Source: Yoonia sp.
GTDB lineage: Bacteria > Pseudomonadota > Alphaproteobacteria > Rhodobacterales > Rhodobacteraceae
Assembly (NCBI GenBank): GCA_020627605.1
Contig: JAHDGO010000146.1
Span: 1 to 5,636 of the forward strand
DNA length: 5,636 bases
Direction: 5' to 3'
Shown: piece by piece, positions 1 to 5,546 of the stretch
Numbering within the stretch: position 1 is the stretch's first letter
How the letters are laid out: each line of letters begins with the position of its first letter
Notes under the pieces: model-generated
The model's input: only the letters and a program-made list of their open reading frames with translations
Told to the model about the DNA's origin: nothing
Database searches by the model: none
Position numbers and translations under genes: made by a program

Positions 1-576
1 GCCGAAATGAGTGGCCTCGACCACTTCGAACCCGGCCCGGCGAAATGCCTTTTCCAGTCCGTCGCGGTCAAAGATCAGCACATGCGGGGCCTTGCCGAAA
101 AACTGCATGACCTTGATCATGGGTTTGATCAGAAAGTTCATGTCGCTCAGGCAGGCGGTTTTTGAGATGACGTAGCCGCCGGGTTTCAGCAGGCCGCGCA
201 GATGGCGCAGGGTGACGTCCAGATCGTCGACCAGATGCAAAATGCTGAAGGCGCAGATTGCGTCAAAGGGCGCATCTGCCAGCGGCTTGGTGATTTCGGA
301 TTGCAGGAAGGTGATGTTCTGCGGCCCGCCGTTGGCGATCTTGTTCTCTGCAATCTGCAGCATCTGGCCGGAAATATCGGTCGCCGTGATCCGCCGCACC
401 GCCGGGGCCAGCTTGATCGCCGTGCTGCCGGTGCCGCAGCCGACCTCCAGCACATGGTCGTCGGCGTGCAGAAAGCTGCGCGTGCGCGCCAGCGTGTCCT
501 CATAGGCGGTCATGTCCTTGATAGGAGAGGCTGCGTATTTCTGCGCCGCCTTGTCCCAGAATGCTGCAGTCGCCAT
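1..576 (-). CDS. Class I SAM-dependent methyltransferase (3' end outside window)
   Basis: An open frame of 192 codons runs from an ATG at 576-574 to the left edge without a stop, so the C-terminus is missing. The protein begins MATAAFWDKAAQKYAASPIK. Residues 42-50 (VLEVGCGTG) are the glycine-rich motif I that binds S-adenosylmethionine. D67 in ATDIS is the acidic residue at the end of strand 2 that normally contacts the SAM ribose. FDAICAFSILHLV (104-116) and LLKPGGYVISKT (129-140) are the later core motifs of the UbiE/Methyltransf_11 type. The fold is clear, but the substrate cannot be read from the sequence; a small molecule such as a quinone, lipid or metalloid is possible. The gene is divergent from a LysR-type regulator across a 102-bp gap with palindromic sites, so control by that regulator is likely. 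A weak GGA about 8 nt upstream may be the ribosome binding site. Confidence 0.88.
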   Translation of the reverse strand, partial: MATAAFWDKAAQKYAASPIKDMTAYEDTLARTRSFLHADDHVLEVGCGTGSTAIKLAPAVRRITATDISGQMLQIAENKIANGGPQNITFLQSEITKPLADAPFDAICAFSILHLVDDLDVTLRHLRGLLKPGGYVISKTACLSDMNFLIKPMIKVMQFFGKAPHVLIFDRDGLEKAFRRAGFEVVEATHFG

Positions 577-621
577 GTCTTTGTCCGTTTCTCTCGTGCC
601 AAATCCTGCTGCTACCCTAGC

Positions 622-633
622 ATATACGTATAT
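622..633. promoter_or_regulatory. Palindromic operator copy 1 (ATATACGTATAT)
   Basis: This is a perfect 12-bp palindrome, ATATACGTATAT. An identical copy lies at 665-676, with centres 43 bp apart, close to four helical turns. With flanking bases the two copies form 15-bp inverted arms at 620-634 and 664-678. LysR-type regulators usually bind such dyads as tetramers across two sites, so this is a likely binding site for the adjacent regulator. Binding is inferred, not shown. Confidence 0.6.
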
Positions 634-664
634 CAACGATGAATTGCTAAAATATGGCGTTCAG

Positions 665-676
665 ATATACGTATAT
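665..676. promoter_or_regulatory. Palindromic operator copy 2, touching the LysR start codon
   Basis: This second perfect copy of ATATACGTATAT ends two bases before the ATG at 679. A protein bound here would cover the region where a -10 box or the start of the message must be, which suits autorepression of the LysR gene. It also leaves no room for a Shine-Dalgarno sequence, and none is seen upstream. Confidence 0.6.
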
Positions 677-678
677 GC

Positions 679-1578
679 ATGAATTGGCAGGCCGTCGCAT
701 TTGACTGGAATCAGATCCGCGCCTTTCTCGCCACGGCAGAGGAAGGCTCGCTCAGTGCGGCGGCGCGTGCGCTGCAATCAACCCAGCCCACCGTTGGCAG
801 GCAAGTGGCGGCGCTTGAGGCTGATCTCGGCGTCACCCTCTTTGAACGCTCTGGCCGGACGCTGGCCATCACCGGGGCAGGTCGGGATCTGCTGGAACAT
901 GTGCAGGCCATGGGTGACGCGGCCAGCCGCATTTCCATGGTGGCCGCCGGGCAGTCGCAGGATGTGGCTGGCAAAGTGTCTGTCACCGCGAGCGATCTGC
1001 TGGCCGCCGGGTTTTTGCCACCGGTGATCGGCAAACTGCGCCGCGACGCGCCCGGCATTCATGTAGAAATCATCGCCTCCAACCGGTTGGAAAATCTTAC
1101 GAGGCGCGAGGCAGATATCGCCATCCGCCATGTACGCCCCGACCAGCCTGACCTGATCGCGCGGCAGATGCCTGATGCAGTGGCCGGTTTTTATGCCGCT
1201 GACGACTATATCGCCCGCCATGGGCTGCCCTCGCGACCCGCTGATCTCGCCGGTCACAGCTTTGTCGGACCACGCGACACCGAACAGATGCTGGCTTTTC
1301 TGAAGGTGCAGGGCGTTGAGATCACACCAGGCCAGTTTGCGGTCAGCAGCGACAGTGGCGTGGTGATGTGGGACATGATGCGCGCAGGGCTTGGCATTGC
1401 TGTGGGGCCGGATGGGCTGTGGCAGGAACGGCCCGGCGTGCAGAAGGTGCTGACGGATATCCCGCCGATCACATTTCCCGTGTGGTTGGTCACCCACCGC
1501 GAATTACGCACCAGCCGCCGGATCAGGATTGTGTTTGACGCAATCGCGGATGCCTTCCAGCGGGCAAAGGCCGGCTAA
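679..1578 (+). CDS. LysR-type transcriptional regulator
   Basis: The 299-residue product has the usual LysR-family length and order. An N-terminal winged helix-turn-helix (about residues 10-70) includes [17 protein letters not shown] and [20 protein letters not shown], the family signature. A linker helix follows (70-92), then a periplasmic-binding-protein-like effector domain (about 95-295) with [12 protein letters not shown] (143-154) and GLGIAVGP (237-244). The effector is unknown. The ATG at 679 is the first usable start, because an in-frame TGA lies at 640 with no ATG, GTG or TTG between. No Shine-Dalgarno sequence precedes it, so translation may be leaderless or weak. The family homology proper begins around [10 protein letters not shown], so about six residues are an N-terminal extension. 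The likely targets are itself and the divergent methyltransferase, through the 622-633 and 665-676 palindromes. Its stop overlaps the recR stop. Confidence 0.93.
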   Translation: MNWQAVAFDWNQIRAFLATAEEGSLSAAARALQSTQPTVGRQVAALEADLGVTLFERSGRTLAITGAGRDLLEHVQAMGDAASRISMVAAGQSQDVAGKVSVTASDLLAAGFLPPVIGKLRRDAPGIHVEIIASNRLENLTRREADIAIRHVRPDQPDLIARQMPDAVAGFYAADDYIARHGLPSRPADLAGHSFVGPRDTEQMLAFLKVQGVEITPGQFAVSSDSGVVMWDMMRAGLGIAVGPDGLWQERPGVQKVLTDIPPITFPVWLVTHRELRTSRRIRIVFDAIADAFQRAKAG

Positions 1579-1588
1579 AGCGCCTTGC
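1564..1588. terminator. Possible bidirectional hairpin over the LysR/recR stop codons
   Basis: AAGGC (1567-1571) pairs with GCCTT (1582-1586), and GC (1564-1565) with GC (1587-1588) after a one-base bulge. This gives a short stem with a 10-nt loop carrying both stop codons. There is no T-run on either strand, so it would be a weak or non-canonical terminator. It is listed because these convergent genes have no other spacer for one. Confidence 0.22.
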
Positions 1589-2168
1589 GCGCGTTCAGTG
1601 CTGCCGTGATGGTGCCGTCGTCAAGGTAATCCAACTCTCCGCCGACCGGGACACCCTGTGCCAGCGATGTCACCGTCACCCCCGGCAATTGATCGGCGAT
1701 ATAGTGGGCCGTCGTCTGCCCGTCGATGGTGGCAGCAAGGGCAAGGATCACCTCTGTCACGCCTTCTGACTTCACCCGGTCCAGCAGTTTGGGGATACGC
1801 AGCTCATCCGGGCCAACGGCATCAAGCGCCGAAAGGGTACCGCCAAGGACGTGATAACGGCCCTTGAACACCGCGCTGCGTTCCATCGCCCAAAGGTCGG
1901 CCACATCCTCGACCACGGCGATCTGGCCGGTTGCGCGCTTTTCGGAGGCGCAGATATCACAGATATCGCTGGTGCAGACATTGCCGCAATTCAGACATTC
2001 CCGCACCGTCGTGCCCACCCGCTGCATGGCATCGGCCAGAGGCAGCAGAACCAGCGACCGCTTCTTGATCAGATGCAGCACAGCACGCCGCGCCGATCGC
2101 GGGCCAAGCCCCGGCAGTTTCGCCATAAGTGCGATCAGGTGATCAAGGTCTTCGGTATCGTTTGGCAT
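1575..2168 (-). CDS. recR: Recombination mediator protein RecR
   Basis: RecR acts with RecO (and RecF) in the cytoplasm to load RecA onto SSB-coated single-stranded DNA during gap repair. The 197-residue product has the standard length and domain order. A helix-hairpin-helix region includes LPGLGPRSA (18-26). A C4 zinc finger has C58, C61, C70 and C73, with an extra C65. A Toprim domain begins at [15 protein letters not shown] (83-97), includes the conserved HVLGG (106-110), and continues to [13 protein letters not shown] (146-158). The family C-terminal block is [15 protein letters not shown] (172-186). The ATG at 2168 is chosen because it gives the standard N-terminus and has GGAA 8 nt upstream. 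A start at 2231 would add 21 unlike residues and overlap the upstream gene. It is the last gene of the dnaX-ybaB-membrane protein-recR series, 43 bp after the preceding stop. Confidence 0.96.
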   Translation of the reverse strand: MPNDTEDLDHLIALMAKLPGLGPRSARRAVLHLIKKRSLVLLPLADAMQRVGTTVRECLNCGNVCTSDICDICASEKRATGQIAVVEDVADLWAMERSAVFKGRYHVLGGTLSALDAVGPDELRIPKLLDRVKSEGVTEVILALAATIDGQTTAHYIADQLPGVTVTSLAQGVPVGGELDYLDDGTITAALNARKAL

Positions 2169-2211
2169 GTGTCGCGTTCCGTCACTGAGCCGTTTCGGTA
2201 TCACGGAAATT

Positions 2212-3207
2212 CTAGAACGATGCCAGCCCAAGCTGCCACAGCCACTCGATGATCGAGGGCATGAAGGTCAGCAGACTGACCCCAACTGCCGTGAAGATCG
2301 AGAATTCGCCACCCGGCGGCAGGGTTTTGACCTTGCGCACCTGCTCGCGCAGGGCGGTGTATTCATCCATCTTGCCACGCAGTTTGGTGGGGTCGTCCGC
2401 TGTCAGCATCTCTTCGTAGATCGCGTCGATCTTCTTTTCGACCCTGTCCATCTCGGCCACACGCGCCTGTTGAAACTTCGTCGTCAATGGCAGCATCGGC
2501 ACCAGATAGGTGGCGCCGACAATGGCCAGCGCACAGACCGAAAACAGGACAGCGGTCACGCCCACATCCATCTTTGACAGTGGCAGGCTGGCGATGGCCA
2601 GCGTTGCAATGACGGCCACCAGAATGACAATCCGTTTGGCGATATCCTGATAGACCGCGATATCCGGGCGGTTTGTGTTGAGGATGTTCAGCTTGATCTT
2701 GCGAATGCGCCGCGCCGACAGCAGCCAGAACCGCCCGATACAATAGAGCCCATAGCCGATCATCACGTTGCCGCTGAACAAGAACGCGGTCAGTAAGCCG
2801 TTCAACCGCGCGGTCAGGTCAGATGTGCCCGTAAACCCCCATGGGCCCAGAAAATAGACCCAGATGGAAATGAAAAGCGCAAAGATAAGCGCAAACGGTA
2901 TGGCAAAGATGTGATTGAAGATGTTGCGAAAGGCCTCGCCGATTTCCATCTTCTGGGCCTTGTCGTCTTCCTGCGCGTTGAAATTGCGGATCAGGTTCCG
3001 CAGCCGGTCTTCGAAGTGATAGCCGAAAATCGCGGCGATCACGCTGTTCAGCGCAATGATGAAGACAAACAGCGCATCACCGTCCAGCCGATGATAGATT
3101 TGCAGGACAACGTAGCAGAGACCGATGGCAACCGTCGTCAGCCCGGTCAAAAGGCTCATCAACCGCCATAGGCGCAGGTGTCGTGCATCATGGTGTTGCT
3201 GGGCCAT
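2212..3207 (-). CDS. Hypothetical multi-pass membrane protein with a cytoplasmic coiled-coil-like segment
   Basis: I do not recognise this 331-residue protein. Hydrophobic segments lie at about residues 17-37, 45-63, 98-121, 136-156, 192-210, 214-240 and 303-327. Positive clusters (RHLRLWR near the N-terminus, RRIRKIK at 166-172) fit an N-in, C-out arrangement with seven crossings. Two charged loops would then face the cytoplasm. Residues 64-97 are rich in Arg/Asp/Glu. Residues 243-296 look helical and coiled-coil prone ([32 protein letters not shown]). No enzyme motif, transporter signature or signal peptide is evident. The ATG at 3207 has GGGGG 7 nt upstream (3219-3215), within a hairpin. 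It sits 51 bp after ybaB and 43 bp before recR, on the same strand, so co-transcription is likely. A role linked to DNA repair is only suggested by position. It is convincingly coding: long, uninterrupted and membrane-like throughout. Confidence 0.85.
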   Translation of the reverse strand: MAQQHHDARHLRLWRLMSLLTGLTTVAIGLCYVVLQIYHRLDGDALFVFIIALNSVIAAIFGYHFEDRLRNLIRNFNAQEDDKAQKMEIGEAFRNIFNHIFAIPFALIFALFISIWVYFLGPWGFTGTSDLTARLNGLLTAFLFSGNVMIGYGLYCIGRFWLLSARRIRKIKLNILNTNRPDIAVYQDIAKRIVILVAVIATLAIASLPLSKMDVGVTAVLFSVCALAIVGATYLVPMLPLTTKFQQARVAEMDRVEKKIDAIYEEMLTADDPTKLRGKMDEYTALREQVRKVKTLPPGGEFSIFTAVGVSLLTFMPSIIEWLWQLGLASF

Positions 3208-3215
3208 CCAATCGC

Positions 3216-3238
3216 CCCCACGATTACATCCCGTGGGG
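3216..3238 (-). promoter_or_regulatory. Hairpin burying the ribosome binding site of the membrane protein gene
   Basis: In the minus-strand transcript CCCCACG (3238-3232) pairs perfectly with CGTGGGG (3222-3216) around a 9-nt loop. The 3' arm contains four of the five G residues (3219-3215) that serve as the Shine-Dalgarno sequence of the gene starting at 3207. No U-run follows, so translational control is a better reading than termination. Its function is inferred from the structure only. Confidence 0.45.
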
Positions 3239-3258
3239 CTGATTAGACTCGCAAAGCC

Positions 3259-3603
3259 CTAGAAAGGCAAGTTGACGCCAGGTGGCAGGCCCAGACCTTC
3301 GGTGATCTTGGACATCTCTTGCTGCATGCGCTCATTGGCGCGGCTTTGGGCATCCTTGATCGCGGCAAGGATCAGATCCTCGACCACTTCCTTGTCGTCA
3401 CCATTAAAGATGGACGGGTCGATATCGAGGCCCTTCAATTCGCCCTTGGCGGTTGCGGTCGCCTTGACCAGACCCGCGCCGCTTTCGCCGGTCACCGTGA
3501 TGCTGTTCAGGTCTTCCTGCATCTGGGCCATCTTGCCCTGCACCTCTTGGGCCTGTTTCATCATCTTGGCCATATCGCCAAGCCCGCCTAGTCCTTTGAG
3601 CAT
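3259..3603 (-). CDS. ybaB: YbaB/EbfC family nucleoid-associated protein
   Basis: The 114-residue product matches the small DNA-binding YbaB/EbfC family, dimeric proteins that coat or bridge DNA and are usually encoded next to dnaX and recR. The N-terminus MLKGLGGLGDMAKMMKQAQE leads into a long helix (about 8-33) rich in Met, Gln and Lys. A beta region follows (34-62, with SITVTGESGAGLVKATATAKGEL), then the family block LKGLDIDPSIF (56-66), and a second helix (70-101). The tail GLGLPPGVNLPF is typical of alphaproteobacterial members. The start at 3603 is fixed by a strong AGGAGA Shine-Dalgarno sequence 5 nt upstream (3614-3609). The frame stays open back to 3660, but those 19 extra residues resemble nothing in the family. 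The gene follows dnaX by 57 bp. Confidence 0.95.
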   Translation of the reverse strand: MLKGLGGLGDMAKMMKQAQEVQGKMAQMQEDLNSITVTGESGAGLVKATATAKGELKGLDIDPSIFNGDDKEVVEDLILAAIKDAQSRANERMQQEMSKITEGLGLPPGVNLPF

Positions 3604-3608
3604 CGCTG

Positions 3609-3614
3609 TCTCCT
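3609..3614 (-). promoter_or_regulatory. Shine-Dalgarno site that sets the ybaB start
   Basis: AGGAGA on the minus strand lies 5 nt before the ATG at 3603. It is the best ribosome binding site in the window and decides for the short, 114-residue YbaB over the longer open frame from 3660. Confidence 0.8.
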
Positions 3615-3637
3615 GTTTATGCGTTTGATGATAGGTA

Positions 3638-3651
3638 GGTCCGTTTGGACC
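3638..3651 (-). other. Small hairpin in the dnaX-ybaB spacer
   Basis: GGTCC (3651-3647) and GGACC (3642-3638) form a perfect 5-bp stem with a 4-nt loop, nine bases after the dnaX stop codon. No U-run follows it. It may slow 3' decay or mark a processing site between dnaX and ybaB, or it may be chance. Confidence 0.3.
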
Positions 3652-3660
3652 ATTCCGCAA

Positions 3661-5409
3661 TCAATCCTCGTCAAACGGGTCCCATTCTTCGTCCACCTCT
3701 GGCAGGGCGTCCTCGGCGGCGTCCTGTGCCAGATCGGCCTCGGTGCGGATTTCGGTGATCTTGGCCTTGGGAAAGGCCGCGATCACAGCCTGCACCAGCG
3801 GGTGTTTTTCGGCCTCGGCCCGCACGGCATTTTCGGCAGCATCGCGGGTTTCGGCAATCGTCGGCGCGCCGCCCTCGGCCACGCTGATGGCCCAGCGGTT
3901 GCCGGTCCAGGCCTGCAGACGCGATCCGAGACGCCCGATCAGATCAGGGGCGGCGTCGGCTGTCGGGTTCACTTCGATCCGGCCGGGCTGATAGCTGACG
4001 AGCCGCAGACCGGTTTCGACCTCCACCAGCAGTTTGACATCGCGGTGGGTGCGGATCAGTTCGACCACATCCTCAAACCGGGCGTAATGCTGCAAGGCTT
4101 CGGCGGACAGCGCGACGGCGGTCTGCGCGCCAGTGGCTGACGGACCGCTTGGCCCGCTGTGTATCGGGGCCGGCGTGCTGGCCATGGCCTGCGTCGTCCC
4201 ACCACCCTGCGGCGCCGGTCGCCCGCCAGAGGGGCCGGCAGGGGGCGGTGTGGCATCCTGCAGCTTCTTGACCAGCTCTTCGGGGCTGGGCAGGTCAGCG
4301 ACATGGGTCAGCCGGATCACGGCCATCTCGGCAGCCATCATTGCATTGGGGGCGATGGCGACCTCTTCGAGGGCTTTCAACAGCATCTGCCACATCCGCG
4401 ACAGAACCCGCATCGGCAGATCGGTGGCCATGGCCTGACCGCGTGTGCGCTCATCCGGGCCGATTGTAGGGTCTTCTGCGGCCTCTGGCGTGATCTTGAT
4501 GACGCTGATCCAGTGGCAGACCTCTGCCAGATCGCGCAGCACGGCCATCGGGTCTGCGCCGTCGGCATACTGTTCCGACAATTCCGTCAGCGCCTTTGCC
4601 GCCTCGCCCCGCAGGATCATATCAAACAGGTCCAGCACGCGACCACGGTCAGCAAGACCCAGCATCGCGCGTACCTGATCTGCGGTCGTTTCGCCTGCGC
4701 CGTGGCTGATCGCCTGATCCAGCAGGGACTGCGCATCGCGGGCTGATCCTTCGGCGGCGCGGGTGATCAGGGCCAGCGCCTCATCCGTGATCTCGGCACC
4801 TTCGGCGGTCGCGATCTTGCGCAGCAGGGCGATCTGGGTTTCAGGCTCGATCCGGCGCAGGTCAAACCGCTGACAGCGGGACAGAACGGTGACAGGCACC
4901 TGCCGGATTTCGGTGGTCGCAAAGATGAACTTCACATGTTCTGGCGGTTCTTCGAGCGTTTTCAGAAGCGCGTTGAACGCGTTCTTGGACAGCATGTGCA
5001 CTTCGTCGATGATGTAGATCTTGAAGCGGGCAGAGGCCGCGCGGTAGTGCACGCTGTCAATGATCTCGCGGATGTCGCCGACGCCGGTGCGGCTGGCGGC
5101 GTCCATTTCCATCACGTCGACATGGCGGCCTTCCATGATGGCGACGCAGTGTTCGCATTGCCCGCAGGGTTCTGTCGTGGGCCCACCATTCCCGTCAGGG
5201 CCGATGCAGTTCATGCCCTTGGCGATGATCCGCGCGGTCGTGGTTTTGCCGGTGCCCCGGATACCCGTCATGATAAAGGCCTGCGCGATCCGGTCCGCAG
5301 CAAAGGCGTTTTTCAGCGTGCGCACCATCGCGTCCTGACCCACCATATCGGCAAAGGTTTCAGGCCGGTATTTCCGGGCGAGGACTTGGTACTGCGGCTG
5401 ATCGGTCAT
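3661..5409 (-). CDS. dnaX: DNA polymerase III subunit gamma/tau
   Basis: DnaX is the ATPase motor of the clamp loader that places the beta sliding clamp on DNA and, through tau, connects the polymerase to the helicase. The 582-residue product shows Walker A GIRGTGKT (49-56), zinc-module cysteines C68, C82, C85 and C88, Walker B IYIIDEVHML with D135 and E136, and sensor 1 FATTE (163-167). It also has the SRC motif (177-179) and a sensor 2 arginine in GSARDAQSLLDQA (R224). Domain III covers roughly 240-375. A Pro/Gly/Ser/Thr-rich linker (about 386-430, encoded at 4254-4120) leads to a tau-like C-terminal region (433-582) with an acidic tail ending DPFDED. The ATG at 5409 has AAAGG a few bases upstream and gives the standard N-terminus (YQVLARKYRPETF). 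It is the first gene of the co-directional dnaX-ybaB-membrane protein-recR series. No A-rich frameshift site of the E. coli type is seen. Confidence 0.97.
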   Translation of the reverse strand: MTDQPQYQVLARKYRPETFADMVGQDAMVRTLKNAFAADRIAQAFIMTGIRGTGKTTTARIIAKGMNCIGPDGNGGPTTEPCGQCEHCVAIMEGRHVDVMEMDAASRTGVGDIREIIDSVHYRAASARFKIYIIDEVHMLSKNAFNALLKTLEEPPEHVKFIFATTEIRQVPVTVLSRCQRFDLRRIEPETQIALLRKIATAEGAEITDEALALITRAAEGSARDAQSLLDQAISHGAGETTADQVRAMLGLADRGRVLDLFDMILRGEAAKALTELSEQYADGADPMAVLRDLAEVCHWISVIKITPEAAEDPTIGPDERTRGQAMATDLPMRVLSRMWQMLLKALEEVAIAPNAMMAAEMAVIRLTHVADLPSPEELVKKLQDATPPPAGPSGGRPAPQGGGTTQAMASTPAPIHSGPSGPSATGAQTAVALSAEALQHYARFEDVVELIRTHRDVKLLVEVETGLRLVSYQPGRIEVNPTADAAPDLIGRLGSRLQAWTGNRWAISVAEGGAPTIAETRDAAENAVRAEAEKHPLVQAVIAAFPKAKITEIRTEADLAQDAAEDALPEVDEEWDPFDED

Positions 5410-5546
5410 GATGGCCTTTGGCTGGGATTCGTGCGTTGGGTCAGACTAGGCGTCCCTGCCACAGAGGTCTACAGCATCGCGTGCATGGTCAAGCGGTCCG
5501 GCAGGGCGTAACCTGCCCATGGTGGGTAGGGCAGCCTGGGGGTGAG
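5410..5546. promoter_or_regulatory. Divergent intergenic region upstream of dnaX and the right-end gene
   Basis: This 137-bp gap must hold the start signals for dnaX and probably for the right-end gene. TTGACC on the minus strand (5492-5487) is a good alphaproteobacterial -35 candidate for dnaX, but only a poor -10 (TAGACC, spacing 15 bp) follows. No clear plus-strand promoter was found. The part nearest the plus-strand gene holds alternative hairpins, listed separately. Confidence 0.4.
5500..5534 (+). other. Two mutually exclusive short hairpins in the leader of the right-end gene
   Basis: GGCAGG (5500-5505) pairs with CCTGCC (5512-5517). CTGCCC (5513-5518) can instead pair with GGGCAG (5529-5534). 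The shared middle segment means only one stem can form at a time, an attenuator-like layout. It lies just before the G-rich ribosome binding site (5538-5544). The stems are only 6 bp and the region is GC-rich, so chance is a real alternative. Confidence 0.25.

Larger units (their letters stand above)
577..678. promoter_or_regulatory. Divergent promoter/operator region between methyltransferase and LysR genes
   Basis: This 102-bp gap separates two divergent start codons. It is clearly AT-richer than the flanking genes between about 621 and 678 and contains two palindromic sites, annotated separately. A possible plus-strand promoter is TTGCTA (644-649) and TATACG (666-671), 16 bp apart and each matching the sigma-70 consensus at four of six positions. 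It would start transcription at or next to the LysR ATG. On the minus strand, TTGATA (636-631) resembles a -35 box, but no good -10 follows at normal spacing. The promoter positions are therefore tentative; the regulatory role of the gap is inferred from its layout. Confidence 0.55.
622..686. repeat. Imperfect duplication of operator plus start-codon region
   Basis: The order palindrome, short linker, ATGAATTG occurs twice: 622-646 (linker CAACG) and 665-686 (linker GC). The two identical blocks, 12 and 8 bp, are offset by 43 and 40 bp, which fits an ancient tandem duplication with a 3-bp indel. In the first copy the ATG at 639 opens a three-codon frame (ATG AAT TGC TAA). In the second it opens the LysR gene. 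Confidence 0.6.

Noticed and set aside
186..503. Minus-strand 105-codon open frame inside the methyltransferase region, and plus-strand frames at 202-642 and 212-505
   Set aside because: The methyltransferase reading frame on the minus strand runs unbroken from 576 to the left edge with clear SAM-binding motifs. The others are Arg/Cys/Ser-rich or His-rich shadow translations with no domain.
778..1497. Long minus-strand open frame (239 codons) opposite the LysR gene
   Set aside because: It is antisense to a strong family match, and its His/Arg-rich composition looks like a shadow of GC-rich codon use.
2169..2211. Possible terminator in the gap between the membrane protein gene and recR
   Set aside because: Only a 3-bp CCG/CGG stem around an AAA loop is visible and no U-run follows, so read-through into recR is more likely.
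2169..2231. Extended RecR start at 2231
   Set aside because: It would add 21 residues unlike the family and overlap the upstream stop by 20 bp. The ATG at 2168 has a suitable Shine-Dalgarno sequence and gives the standard length.
3604..3660. Extended YbaB start at 3660, abutting the dnaX stop
   Set aside because: The strong AGGAGA site and the family N-terminus MLKGLGGLGDMAKMMKQAQ both point to 3603.
4159..4746. Plus-strand open frames of about 190 codons opposite dnaX (4159-4746 and 4936-5511) and 3619-4140
   Set aside because: They lie antisense to dnaX, which has every expected motif. Their compositions are shadow-like and no ribosome binding site or domain supports them.
3661..5409. Programmed ribosomal frameshift in dnaX
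   Set aside because: The longest A-runs on the coding strand are five bases (near 3805 and 5312), not the A AAA AAG type, and neither lies at the domain III/IV boundary.
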